Part shown: piece by piece, positions 49,275 to 58,027 of the stretch | Position numbering within the stretch: position 1 is the stretch's first letter | How the letters are laid out: each line of letters opens with the position of its first letter | DNA from: Umezawaea sp049997955 | GTDB lineage: Bacteria; Actinomycetota; Actinomycetes; Mycobacteriales; Pseudonocardiaceae | Direction of reading: 5' to 3' | Length of the DNA stretch: 64,000 nt | NCBI GenBank assembly: GCA_049997955.1 | Contig: JAEBDY010000007.1 | Span: 124,001 to 188,000 of the forward strand | Notes under the pieces: generated by a model | What the model was told of the DNA's origin: nothing | The model's input: only the letters and a program-made list of their open reading frames with translations | Database searches by the model: none | Position numbers and translations under genes: made by a program

Positions 49275-50402
49275 ATGAATCGCACGAGTGTTGCGCGAGC
49301 AGCCGGAGCAGCAGTGCTCACAGCCCTCGTGGTGGTGCCCGGCACGGCCTCGGCGTCAGCCGGGGAACCGTCCGCGGGGCTCCCCGCCGAGGTGTTGGCC
49401 GCCTACCAGCGCGACCTCGGGTTGGACTCGGGACAGGCCACTGCCCGATTGGAGTTGGAACGGACCGCCGCGGCGACGCAGAAGTCGGTTCGGGAGAACG
49501 TCGGGGCGGCCTACGGCGGAGCGTGGTTCGACCCGGACGGCGGGAAGCTCGTCGTCGGCGTGACCGACGAGGCGAAGGTCAGGGTGGTGAAGGCCTTCGG
49601 CGCCGAGCCGAAGCTGGTGGCGCACGGCGCGACCGCGTTGACCGAAACCAAGAACAAGATCGACCGGGCGGGCCGGGCGCCCGCCGCGGTGACCGGCTGG
49701 TACGTCGACGACAAGGCCAACGCGGTCGTGGTGACCGTGAAGCGCGGCGTCGTGGACGGCGAGGTCTCGAAGTTCCTCGACACCGCCAAGGCGGCGGGTC
49801 CCGTCTCGGTCGTGGAGACCGACCGGGCGCCGGGGCTGTACGCGGACATCGTCGGTGGGAACGCGTACAACATCAACGGCTCGTCGCGGTGCTCGATCGG
49901 CTTCGCGGTGTCCGGCGGGTTCGTGTCGGCCGGCCACTGCGGCTCGCCCGGCGACTCCGCGACCGCGGGCGGTCAGTCGATGGGGACGTTCCAGGGGTCG
50001 TCGTTCCCCGGTGACGACTACTCGTACGTGACCACCGGCTCCGGCTGGACGCCGACCGCGAAGGTCAACCACTACGGCGGCGCCGACGTGGTCGTGTCGG
50101 GGTCCACCGAGGCGGCAGTCGGCGCGTCGGTGTGCCGCTCCGGTTCCACGACCGGGTGGCACTGCGGGACCGTGCAGGCGAAGGACCAGACCGTGAACTA
50201 CCAGGAGGGCTCGGTCCTGGGGCTCACGCGGACGAACGCGTGCGCCGAGCCGGGCGACTCCGGCGGCTCGTGGGTCAGCGGCACCGAGGCGCAGGGCGTG
50301 ACGTCCGGCGGCTCGGGTGACTGCACCTCCGGTGGGGAGACGTACTTCCAGCCGGTCAACGAGATCCTGTCCGTCTACGGGGTCAGCCTGATCACCGGCT
50401 GA
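49275..50402 (+). CDS. Secreted S1 serine protease (streptogrisin/alpha-lytic type)
   Basis: 375 residues. The signal peptide spans about 1-28, and an alpha-lytic-type pro-domain about 35-185 (VVVGVTDEAKVRVVKAFGA; VVVTVKRGVVDGEV). The chymotrypsin-like domain follows, with His in VSAGHCGSPG, Asp in PGDDYSYV and Ser in EPGDSGGSWV. Cys pairs (SRCSIG/GHCG; SVCRSG/WHCG; NACAEPG/GDCTSG) fit streptogrisin disulphides. The pro-domain should act as a folding chaperone removed by self-cleavage. The gene is divergent from the S8 protease and followed by a hairpin. Confidence 0.94.
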   Translation: MNRTSVARAAGAAVLTALVVVPGTASASAGEPSAGLPAEVLAAYQRDLGLDSGQATARLELERTAAATQKSVRENVGAAYGGAWFDPDGGKLVVGVTDEAKVRVVKAFGAEPKLVAHGATALTETKNKIDRAGRAPAAVTGWYVDDKANAVVVTVKRGVVDGEVSKFLDTAKAAGPVSVVETDRAPGLYADIVGGNAYNINGSSRCSIGFAVSGGFVSAGHCGSPGDSATAGGQSMGTFQGSSFPGDDYSYVTTGSGWTPTAKVNHYGGADVVVSGSTEAAVGASVCRSGSTTGWHCGTVQAKDQTVNYQEGSVLGLTRTNACAEPGDSGGSWVSGTEAQGVTSGGSGDCTSGGETYFQPVNEILSVYGVSLITG

Positions 50403-50413
50403 TCCCGTCGCGA

Positions 50414-50451
50414 GCCGATGGGCCGTCCCGTGGATCGGGTGGCCCATCGGC
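50414..50451 (+). terminator. Hairpin terminator of the S1 protease gene
   Basis: GCCGATGGGCC (50414-50424) pairs perfectly with GGCCCATCGGC (50441-50451) around a 16-base loop that has a weaker internal hairpin. It lies 11 bases after the stop. Confidence 0.78.
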
Positions 50452-50689
50452 GTTCCGCCGTCACCCCGGCACGGGCGGTCGCACCATCGGGTGATCGCAC
50501 CGAACCCGCGGAGCCTCGGGCTCCTGCGGCGATCCGATCACCGCGGTGATCACCCCCACGGTCAGTAGCGCGCGATTCACCCCCCAGAACCCGCCGGCCG
50601 CCCCAATGGCCGTTGTCGTGGGACTGGGCCGATTGCGAGGGTCTTGTGTCGAGCCCCCGTGCCGTCGGCCCGAAGGAGTAGTCCCGCCC

Positions 50690-53290
50690 ATGCAGGCGTT
50701 CACGCTGCCCGACTTCTACCTGCCCCACCCGGCCAGGATCAACCCCCACCTGGAACGCACGCGGGCGCACAGCATGGCCTGGGCCAAGGACATGGGGATG
50801 CTGGATTCGCCGAAGCCGGGCGGTGGTGTCGTCTGGACCGAGACCGCGCTGGCGCGGATGGACTACGCGCTCATGTGCGCCTACACCCACCCGGACTGCG
50901 ACGGCGACGCCCTCGACCTGATCACCGACTGGTACGTCTGGGTCTTCTTCTTCGACGACCACTTCCTGGAGCAGTTCAAGTACACCCGCGACCTCAAGGG
51001 CGCGAAGGCCTACCTGGACCACCTCGAACTGTTCATGACGGTCGGCGACGCGCAGGCGCCGGAGCCGACCAACCCCGCGGAGGAGGGCCTGCGCGACCTC
51101 TGGCGGCGGACCGTGCCGTCCATGTCGGACGGTTGGCGCCGCCGGTTCGTCACGGTGACGCACAACCTGATGATCGAGTCCATGTGGGAGCTCGGCAACA
51201 TCGAGATGGGTCGCGTCGCGAACCCGATCGAGTACGTCCAGATGCGCCGCCGGGTGGGCGGGGCGCCGTGGTCGGCAGGCCTCGTCGAGTACGCGGTGGG
51301 GGCGGAGATCCCGGACGGCGTGGCGGCGCTGCGGCCGATGCAGCTGCTGTCGGACACGTTCTCCGACGCCGTGCACCTGCGCAACGACCTGTTCTCCTAC
51401 CAGCGCGAGGTCGAGGAGGAGGGGGAGAACTCGAACGCCGTGCTGGTGTTCGAGAAGTTCCTCGGCTGCTCGACGCAGCAGGCCGCCGACCTCGTCAACG
51501 AGCTGCTGACCTCCCGGCTGCACCAGTTCGAGAACACGGCGCTGGTCGAGGTCCCGGCGCTGATGGCCGAGCACGCGATCCCGCCGCACGAGCAGCTCGG
51601 CGTGGCCGCGTACGTGAAGGGCCTGCAGGACTGGCAGTCCGGCGGCCACGAGTGGCACGCGGTGTCCAGCCGGTACATGAACGAGGAGGCGGCGACCGGC
51701 ACCAGCGTCCTGGGTGGACCCAGCGGGTTCGGCACCTCGGCCGTCCGCATGTTCTCGCCCGCCGCGACGGGGATGAAGCGGCGCAGGCAGCAGTTCACCC
51801 ACAAGCCGTTCGAGCCGGTCGGCCACCTGCCGCTGCCGGACTTCTACATGCCGTACCCGATCAGGACCAGCCCGCACATCGACGACTCGCGCCGGTACGC
51901 CGTTGGCTGGGCGCGGGAGATGGGGATGTTCGAGGGCGGGGTGTGGGACGAGCGGCGGTTCATCGGGTTCGACTTCGCGCACTGCGCGGCGATGATCCAC
52001 GCGGACGCCACCCCGGACCAGCTGAACCTGACGTCGGACTGGCTGGCGTGGGGCACCTACGGCGACGACTACTTCCCGCTGATCTTCGGCATCGCGCGGA
52101 ACATCCCGGCGGCGAAGCTGTGCAACGAGCGGCTGTCGCTGTTCATGCCGCTCGACGGCGGAGCCACCCCCGACCCGACGAACCCGATCGAGCGCGGGTT
52201 GCAGGACCTGTGGCGGCGGACCGCGGGCCCGCTGGAGACGGGCGCGCGGCAGGAGTTCCGCAAGGCGGTCGAGGACATGACCGAGAGCTGGGTCTGGGAG
52301 GTGTTCAACCAGGCGCAGCACCGGGTTCCCGATCCGGTCGACTACATCGAGATGCGGCGCAAGACGTTCGGCTCGGACATGACGATGAGCCTGAACCGGT
52401 TGGCGCACTGGAACTCCGTGCCGCGCGAGATCTACCACACGAGCGTGATGCGGGAGATGGAGACGGCGGCGCAGGACTACGCCTGCTTCGTCAACGACCT
52501 CTTCTCGTACCAGAAGGAGATCGAGTTCGAGGGCGAGGTCCACAACATCGTTCTCGTCGTGGAGAGCTTCCTGGAGGTCGACCGGCTGACCGCCCGCGAC
52601 GTCGTCGCCAAGCTCATGACCGACCGGATGACGCAGTTCGAGCACATCGTGGAGCACGAGCTGCCCGCGCTGTTCGACGAGTTCGGCCTGGACGACGAGG
52701 TGCGGGCGATCCTGACGCTGCACGCCGACGGGCTCAAGGAGTGGATGTCCGGGATCCTCGAATGGCACCGCAAGTGCGTGCGGTACGTCGAGGCCGAGCT
52801 GCGGCGCAACCGGGCCGCCGTGGTGCCCGACTTCGGCACGTCGGCGCTGCGGGTGCCGGGAGCGGTCGGGAAGCCCGCCGGGTTCGGTCGGGCGGGGTTC
52901 GCTGTGTCGGGCGCGGGCCTGCCGGGCGCGACGACGACCGCGGGCCCGGTGTGGGCACCGCCGAACGCACCCGTGGCCACGGTGCCGAGTGTGCCGGTGG
53001 GTGCTGTGCCCGGTGGGCCCGTCGTGACTGCGCTGAGTGTGCCGGTGGGTGCTGTGTCGGGTGGGCCTGCTGTGACTGCGCCGAGTGTGCCGGTGGGTGC
53101 TGTGTCGGGTGGGCCCGTCGTGACTGCGCCGAGTGTGCCGGTCGGTGCTGTGCCCGCTGGGCCTGCTGTGACGACGCCGAGCGCGTCCGTGGGCGTTGTG
53201 CCGGGTGATGCCGTGTGGACCGCGCCTTCGGCGCGGGGACTCGGTACCTCGGCGGTGCGGGTTCAGGCGCCGAAGGTCTCGTCGCGGTAG
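50690..53290 (+). CDS. geoA: Geosmin synthase (bifunctional germacradienol/geosmin terpene cyclase)
   Basis: 866 residues with two terpene-cyclase halves. The N-terminal half has FFFDDHFLEQ (D89, D90) and the NSE triad in RNDLFSYQRE (232-240); it makes germacradienol from farnesyl diphosphate. The C-terminal half has YGDDYFP (D459, D460) and VNDLFSYQKE (602-610); it converts germacradienol to geosmin. GTSAVR-type motifs occur in the linker, near 750 and at the extreme C-terminus. Known enzymes have roughly 725-770 residues. The extra length is a 5 x 16-residue tandem repeat (766-845) before the last GLGTSAVR. ATG 50690 follows GAAGGAG. The 3' end overlaps the convergent MarR gene by 28 bases. 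Confidence 0.95.
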   Translation: MQAFTLPDFYLPHPARINPHLERTRAHSMAWAKDMGMLDSPKPGGGVVWTETALARMDYALMCAYTHPDCDGDALDLITDWYVWVFFFDDHFLEQFKYTRDLKGAKAYLDHLELFMTVGDAQAPEPTNPAEEGLRDLWRRTVPSMSDGWRRRFVTVTHNLMIESMWELGNIEMGRVANPIEYVQMRRRVGGAPWSAGLVEYAVGAEIPDGVAALRPMQLLSDTFSDAVHLRNDLFSYQREVEEEGENSNAVLVFEKFLGCSTQQAADLVNELLTSRLHQFENTALVEVPALMAEHAIPPHEQLGVAAYVKGLQDWQSGGHEWHAVSSRYMNEEAATGTSVLGGPSGFGTSAVRMFSPAATGMKRRRQQFTHKPFEPVGHLPLPDFYMPYPIRTSPHIDDSRRYAVGWAREMGMFEGGVWDERRFIGFDFAHCAAMIHADATPDQLNLTSDWLAWGTYGDDYFPLIFGIARNIPAAKLCNERLSLFMPLDGGATPDPTNPIERGLQDLWRRTAGPLETGARQEFRKAVEDMTESWVWEVFNQAQHRVPDPVDYIEMRRKTFGSDMTMSLNRLAHWNSVPREIYHTSVMREMETAAQDYACFVNDLFSYQKEIEFEGEVHNIVLVVESFLEVDRLTARDVVAKLMTDRMTQFEHIVEHELPALFDEFGLDDEVRAILTLHADGLKEWMSGILEWHRKCVRYVEAELRRNRAAVVPDFGTSALRVPGAVGKPAGFGRAGFAVSGAGLPGATTTAGPVWAPPNAPVATVPSVPVGAVPGGPVVTALSVPVGAVSGGPAVTAPSVPVGAVSGGPVVTAPSVPVGAVPAGPAVTTPSASVGVVPGDAVWTAPSARGLGTSAVRVQAPKVSSR
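52985..53224 (+). repeat. Five in-frame 48-bp tandem repeats in geoA
   Basis: Units start at 52985, 53033, 53081, 53129 and 53177. Each encodes a version of PSVPVGAVPGGPVVTA. Units 1-3 are nearly identical at the DNA level, unit 4 differs a little, and unit 5 is the most diverged (PSASVGVVPGDAVWTA). The codons GTG, GGT and GTC are preserved, so the array expanded recently by slippage or unequal exchange. It encodes a flexible, hydrophobic, uncharged tail outside the catalytic halves. Confidence 0.92.
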
Positions 53291-53751
53291 GTGCGCCAGC
53301 GGGCGAGCATTTCCGGCATCTCCTTGTGGACGAACCTGAAGAAGGCCAGCGTCTCGTCGAGGCGCTTGCCCGCGGGGGTGTCGGGGCCGAGTGCCTCGAC
53401 ACCCTCCTCCAGCGGGGAGGTCCAGCGTTCGAGCGTCTGGTTCTTGTGGAAGACGGCCTCGTACCAGACGTCGTCGGACACCTGGAACACGTCGCGGCGG
53501 GAGCCGACCTCCCGTTCGCGGCGGACCAGGTCGAGCTGGCCGAGGTAGCGCACGGCGCCGGAGATGGCGGCGGGAGAGACCTGGAGCAGGTCTCCCAGCT
53601 CGGCCGCGGTCATCCGGCCAGTCTCGCTGACCAGCAGCGTGACGAAGACGCGGGCGGGCATGCGGGCCATGCCCGACTCGGTGAAGACCGAGGAGAAGCG
53701 CTCGATGAAGCGCACCATCGCCTGGTTGTCGTTCTCCGCCACCTCGGTCAC
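53263..53751 (-). CDS. MarR/GbsR-type transcriptional regulator
   Basis: 162 residues. The winged helix is MTAAELGDLLQVSPAAISGAVRYLGQLDLVRREREVGSRRDVFQV, with the beta-wing Arg-Asp pair typical of the family. A C-terminal dimerisation helix follows. GTG 53751 follows GAGG. It is divergent from an ABC exporter operon with a 26-bp palindrome between, so it is predicted to repress the exporter. Its 3' end overlaps the geosmin synthase gene by 28 bases on the other strand. Confidence 0.88.
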   Translation of the reverse strand: MTEVAENDNQAMVRFIERFSSVFTESGMARMPARVFVTLLVSETGRMTAAELGDLLQVSPAAISGAVRYLGQLDLVRREREVGSRRDVFQVSDDVWYEAVFHKNQTLERWTSPLEEGVEALGPDTPAGKRLDETLAFFRFVHKEMPEMLARWRTYRDETFGA

Positions 53752-53797
53752 CGCCGCCTCATCCCCTTCGCCCGGTTTGGCCCGGGACTTTATCTGA

Positions 53798-53823
53798 TTT
53801 CATAACTTCACGAAGTTGTGAAA
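53798..53823. promoter_or_regulatory. MarR/GbsR operator palindrome
   Basis: The core AACTTC-AC-GAAGTT (53804-53817) is extended outward by TTTCA on the left and TGAAA on the right, with one mismatched pair. It is centred 35 bases before the ABC ATPase start and about 57 bases before the regulator start. The size and symmetry fit a MarR-type dimer site. Confidence 0.8.
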
Positions 53824-53842
53824 CGAGTGTAGCTTACGGGTC

Positions 53843-54751
53843 ATGACAGATGCGATATCCGTGTCGGGCCTGGTGAAGGCATTCGGCCCGACGCGTGCGT
53901 TGGACGGTCTCGACCTGACCGTCCGCACCGGAGAGGTCCACGGCTTCCTCGGCCCCAACGGGGCGGGCAAGTCGACCACCATCCGGGTGTTATTGGGACT
54001 GCTGCGAGCGGACGCGGGCACCACCCGCCTGCTCGGCGGCGACCCGTGGAAGGACGCGGTCACCCTGCACCGCAGGCTGGCCTACGTACCGGGAGACGTC
54101 ACGCTGTGGCCGACCCTGACCGGCGGCGAGGTCATCGACCTGCTCGGCAGGCTGCGCGGCGGCCTCGACCCGGCTCGCCGCGCCGAGCTGCTGGAGCGGT
54201 TCGAACTGGACCCGCGCAAGAAGGGCCGCGCCTACTCGAAGGGCAACCGGCAGAAGGTGGCGCTGATCGCGGCCCTCGCCTCCGACGTCGAGCTGCTGAT
54301 CCTGGACGAGCCGACCTCCGGGCTGGACCCGCTGATGGAGGCGGTGTTCCAGGAGTGCGTCCAGGAGGAGCGCGTCCAAGGGCGGACCGTCCTGCTGTCC
54401 AGCCACATCCTCGCCGAGGTGGAGGCGCTCTGCGACCGGGTGAGCATCATCCGCGGCGGCCGGACCGTCGAGACCGGGACGCTCGCCGAGCTGCGCCACC
54501 TCACCCGCACCAGCATCTCCGCCGAGCTGGCGTCCGCGCCGAACGGGCTCGCCGCGCTGCCCGGTGTCCACGACCTGGAGGTGGAAGGGCTGCGCGTCCA
54601 CTTCGACGTGGACACCGACCAGCTCGACGCCGTGCTCCGGCAGCTCACCCAGGCGGGTGTCCGCAGCCTGGCGAGCCACCCGCCCACCCTGGAGCAGCTC
54701 TTCCTCCGGCACTACGAGTCGGAGCCGACCGACGCCGTGGTGTCGCGATGA
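53843..54751 (+). CDS. ABC exporter ATP-binding subunit
   Basis: 302 residues, DrrA/CcmA class. Walker A is GPNGAGKST, the Q-loop region YVPGDVTLWPTLTGGE, Walker B LLILDEPTSGLDP, and the H-loop LLSSHIL. The signature loop reads YSKGNRQK instead of LSGGQ, a variation known in this exporter subfamily. It drives the permease encoded by the overlapping next gene, probably exporting a drug or polyketide-like compound under control of the divergent MarR/GbsR protein. Confidence 0.93.
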   Translation: MTDAISVSGLVKAFGPTRALDGLDLTVRTGEVHGFLGPNGAGKSTTIRVLLGLLRADAGTTRLLGGDPWKDAVTLHRRLAYVPGDVTLWPTLTGGEVIDLLGRLRGGLDPARRAELLERFELDPRKKGRAYSKGNRQKVALIAALASDVELLILDEPTSGLDPLMEAVFQECVQEERVQGRTVLLSSHILAEVEALCDRVSIIRGGRTVETGTLAELRHLTRTSISAELASAPNGLAALPGVHDLEVEGLRVHFDVDTDQLDAVLRQLTQAGVRSLASHPPTLEQLFLRHYESEPTDAVVSR

Positions 54752-56346
54752 GCAGCGCCTTCGTGGCGACCGGCGCACTGCTGCGGCTCGCGCTGCGCCG
54801 CGACCGGGTCATGCTGCCCGCCTGGATCGCCGGACTCGTGGTTCTGGCCGCGGGCTCCGCCGCCGCTGCCGCCGACCTGTACCCGACGGTCGAGACGCGC
54901 GTGCGCGCCGCGGACGCGTCGAACAGCACGACCGCCCTGCTCGCGCTGTACGGACGGGTGTACGACCCGACGTCGCTCGGCGGATTCTCGATGATCAAGA
55001 CCGGCGGTATCGGCGCGGTGCTCATCGCGCTGCTGTCGATCATCATCGTCGTCCGGCACACGCGCGCCGAGGAGGAGTCGGGCAGGCTCGAACTCGTCGG
55101 TGCGACGGTCGTCGGCCGGTACGCCCCGCTGACCTCGGCGTTGATCATCGCGATCGGCACCAACGCGGTGCTGGCGCTGCTCACGGCCGTGACCGTGGCG
55201 GGCGCGGGGATGCCGACCGCGGGCTCGTTCGCGTTCGGCCTCGCCTGGGGCGGTGTCGGGATCGCCTTCGCCGCCATCGCCGCCGTCACCGCGCAGGTCT
55301 CCTCCACGGCTCGCGGGGCGACCAGCCTCGGCGCGGTCGTGCTCGGCGTCGTCTACGTGCTGCGCGCGGTCGGCGACACGGCGGGCCCGGACGGGCCGAC
55401 CTGGATGTCGTGGCTCTCGCCGATCGGGTGGGGCCAGCAGTTCCGGCCCTACGCGGGCGACCGCTGGTGGGTGCTGCTGGTCATCGTCGGCTTCGCCGCG
55501 GTGGTGGTGGCGGGCGCGTACGCGCTGGTCGAACGCCGGGACATCGGCGCGGGTCTGCTCGCCGACCGGTTGGGGCCCGCGGGTTCCACTCGGCTGAACA
55601 GCACGTTCGCGCTGGCCTGGCGCCTGCAACGCGGGGCGCTGGCCGGGTGGACGGCCGCGTTCGCAGGCCTCGGACTGGTGCTCGGCAACATCGCGGGCAA
55701 CGTCAGCGGCTTCGTCGACAGCCCGTCGGCCCAGGAGATGGTCACGAAGCTCGGCGGTGTCGAGGGGCTCACCGACGCGTTCATCTCCGCCGAGATGGGC
55801 ATCATGGGCCTGATCGCGTCGATCTACGGCATCCAGTCGGTGCTGCGGCTGCGCTCGGAGGAGACCGGCCAGCGCGCGGAACCGCTGCTGGCGACGTCCG
55901 TCTCGCGCACGGGCTGGGCGTGGAGCCACCTCGCCGTGGCGCTCGGCGGCTCCGCGCTGCTGCTCGCCGCCGTGGGCGTCGGAGCGGGCCTGTCGCACGG
56001 CGCGCAGTCCGGCGACATGGGCCGGTTCGGCCCGGTGTTCGTCTCCGCGCTGGTGCAGGTGCCTGCCGCTTGGGTGCTCACCGGCATCGTGGTCCTCGCG
56101 TTCGGCGCCGCCCCGCGACTGGTCGTCGTCGGCTGGGTCGCGCTCGTCGTGTTCCTGCTGCTCGGCCAGCTCGGGCCGCTGCTGGAACTGGACCAGTGGG
56201 CGATGGACCTGTCGCCGTTCACCCACATCCCGAGGTTCCCGGCCGCCGACGTCGACCCGGTGCCGCTGGTGTGGCTGGTGCTGATCACCGCCGCGCTCGT
56301 GGCCGCCGGGCTCGCCGCGTTCCGGCGGCGGGACATCACCTCCTGA
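54748..56346 (+). CDS. ABC exporter permease (polyketide-antibiotic exporter type)
   Basis: 532 residues with about 12 hydrophobic helices in two homologous halves. Blocks such as RHTRAEEESGRLELVGATVVGR and SIYGIQSVLRLRSEETGQRAEPLLATSVSR repeat the same motif (R..EE.GR.E.L.A..V.R), one per half, as in the TnrB3/COG3559 exporter family. ATG 54748 overlaps the ATPase stop (ATGA). It forms the membrane channel with the ATPase. A 12-bp hairpin follows. Confidence 0.9.
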   Translation: MSSAFVATGALLRLALRRDRVMLPAWIAGLVVLAAGSAAAAADLYPTVETRVRAADASNSTTALLALYGRVYDPTSLGGFSMIKTGGIGAVLIALLSIIIVVRHTRAEEESGRLELVGATVVGRYAPLTSALIIAIGTNAVLALLTAVTVAGAGMPTAGSFAFGLAWGGVGIAFAAIAAVTAQVSSTARGATSLGAVVLGVVYVLRAVGDTAGPDGPTWMSWLSPIGWGQQFRPYAGDRWWVLLVIVGFAAVVVAGAYALVERRDIGAGLLADRLGPAGSTRLNSTFALAWRLQRGALAGWTAAFAGLGLVLGNIAGNVSGFVDSPSAQEMVTKLGGVEGLTDAFISAEMGIMGLIASIYGIQSVLRLRSEETGQRAEPLLATSVSRTGWAWSHLAVALGGSALLLAAVGVGAGLSHGAQSGDMGRFGPVFVSALVQVPAAWVLTGIVVLAFGAAPRLVVVGWVALVVFLLLGQLGPLLELDQWAMDLSPFTHIPRFPAADVDPVPLVWLVLITAALVAAGLAAFRRRDITS

Positions 56347-56361
56347 CCCGGTAGTCCATCC

Positions 56362-56393
56362 GGCCGGGTTCCCCGATCAGCGGGAACCCGGCC
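56362..56393 (+). terminator. Terminator of the ABC exporter operon
   Basis: GGCCGGGTTCCC (56362-56373) pairs perfectly with GGGAACCCGGCC (56382-56393) around the loop CGATCAGC. It is followed by CTTGC. It lies 16 bases after the permease stop and directly abuts the MFS pseudogene. Confidence 0.85.
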
Positions 56394-56394
56394 C

Positions 56395-56830
56395 TTGCCG
56401 TGCTCGGGGCGGCGGCTCGCCAAGGCCGGGTTCGTCTCGGAGATCGGCGACTGGGTGCTCCAGGTCGCCATGCCGGTCTACGTCCACCAGCTCACCGGGT
56501 CGGTCTCCGCGACCGCCACCACGTTCGTCGTGGCGCTCCTGCCCAGCCTCGCGCTGTCCCCGGTGGCGGGCGTGCTCGCCGACCGGTGGGATCGGCGGAA
56601 GGTGATGCTGCTGGTCAGCGTCCTGCAAGCGCTGGCGCTGCTGCCGTTGCTCGCGGTGCGCGGCGCCGAGGACCCGGTGCTGGTGAACGTCGTCACGGCC
56701 TGCCAGGCGGGGCTGGCGGCGATCTTCGAACCCGCGCGGAGCGCGCTGCTGGACCGCGCCGGTCGGGTTGACGGCGGTGCTCGACGTGCAGGCCGGGCTA
56801 TACGTCCTCGCCGGCGCTTTGGCGCTTCGG
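56395..56830 (+). pseudogene. Truncated major facilitator superfamily transporter
   Basis: The text begins abruptly with RRLAKAGFVSEIGDWVLQV and AMPVYVHQLTGSVSATATTF, then VAGVLADRWDRRKVMLLVS and AIFEPARSALLDRAG. These are the first four helices of an MFS exporter of the enterobactin-exporter type, including the RWDRR loop. The frame then shifts and what follows (LTAVLDVQAGLYVLAGALALR) matches a late helix, so most of the middle is deleted. There is no good start codon after the terminator. It is a pseudogene running into the 3' end of the convergent MFS gene. Confidence 0.75.
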
Positions 56831-57952
56831 CACGAGTGGCGGGACGAGGACGAGGAGGGCGGCGGGCACGAGGAACGCCAGGACCGGGTCGAGGTGGTAG
56901 AGGGGTACGAAAGCAGCCGGTGAGAGGGCGCCGCCCAGGAAGCGCAGTGACTGGACGACGGACACCGAGCCGCCCCGGTTCGGGGAGTCACCGGTGAGGA
57001 CCAGTGCGTTCACGCCGACGACGACGCCCTGGCTGCACGCCCCGGTCAGCGCCCACAGCAGACCCACGGCCCACAGGGACGGCAGCGTCGCCACCGCCGC
57101 CAGCAGGACGCCCCCGGTGACCGCGCCAACCTGCACGCACCGCCGCGCGCCGAACCGGTCCACCGCCCGGCCCACGAACCGGGCGGTCAGGATGCCCGCG
57201 AGGCCGAAACCGGTCAGCACCAGTCCCCGCTGGCCCGCGCTCAGGGCGAAGTCGTCGCCCAGGCGGAACGCGACCAGGAACGACAGGCCGCCCAGGCAGC
57301 CCCAGCCGACGAAGCCCGTGATGGCGATCCGGACCACCGACGGACGCCAGGCGCTGCGCAGCCTTGGCCGTTCGCCCGAGGGAGCGGTGGTCCTCGGCAG
57401 GCCGATCCAGGCCAGCAGTGCCGCCACCACGGCCGCACCCGCGAACGCCCACCGCCAGGACGCCTCGGCCGCCAAGCCGCCCACGAGCGGCGCGGACGTC
57501 TGGCCTGCCGCCTGCATCGACGCGAAGACACCGAGCGTGCGGCCCAGGCGTTCCCTCGGGGTCACGGCGGCGATGGCCGCCAGCAGCAGCGGGGTGGTGA
57601 AGGCGTTCGCGGCGCCCTGGACCGCTCGACCCGCCAGGAGGACGGGGAACGCCCAGGACACGGCGCACAGGACGGACGCCAGCACGTAGACGAGGTAGGC
57701 GATCCGCACCGTCCGCAGCGCTCCCCAGCGGGCGCCGAGGGTGCCGGAGAACAGCATGAGGCCCGCGAAGGGGAGCAGGTAGGTCGTCAGCGTGACGGCC
57801 GCGGCCCCGCCGGACCGGTCGAAGTCGGCACCGATCTCGGGGAGGATCGAGGACGTCATGGCGCCGCCGAACGGGCCGAGGAAACCACCCGCGTGGAGGG
57901 CTGCGACGGTCGCCCGGTCGCGCAGGCCGGTTCCGGCCTTGGACGTCGTCAT
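56798..57952 (-). CDS. MFS transporter
   Basis: 384 residues from ATG 57952, with 12 predicted membrane helices. The conserved loop-2/3 motif is GTLGARWGALRTVRIAY and the helix-5 region is ANAFTTPLLLAAIAAVTPRERLGRTLGVFASMQAAGQ, resembling drug-efflux members. The ribosome site is weak, so the start is uncertain. Its stop overlaps the remains of the MFS pseudogene on the other strand. Substrate unknown. It lies 75 bp after the PAC2 gene and could be read from the same promoter. Confidence 0.87.
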   Translation of the reverse strand: MTTSKAGTGLRDRATVAALHAGGFLGPFGGAMTSSILPEIGADFDRSGGAAAVTLTTYLLPFAGLMLFSGTLGARWGALRTVRIAYLVYVLASVLCAVSWAFPVLLAGRAVQGAANAFTTPLLLAAIAAVTPRERLGRTLGVFASMQAAGQTSAPLVGGLAAEASWRWAFAGAAVVAALLAWIGLPRTTAPSGERPRLRSAWRPSVVRIAITGFVGWGCLGGLSFLVAFRLGDDFALSAGQRGLVLTGFGLAGILTARFVGRAVDRFGARRCVQVGAVTGGVLLAAVATLPSLWAVGLLWALTGACSQGVVVGVNALVLTGDSPNRGGSVSVVQSLRFLGGALSPAAFVPLYHLDPVLAFLVPAALLVLVPPLVPKRQSAGEDV

Positions 57953-58027
57953 CGAGTGCTCGAACCCCGGTCGTCGATCGGCTTCGAAGCGGGGTGCTGC
58001 CACCGCGGGCGGCGGCAGCACCGGCGG

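Noticed and set aside
52985..53224. CRISPR array or non-coding minisatellite
   Set aside because: The 48-bp units are directly adjacent without spacers and stay in frame within geosmin synthase.
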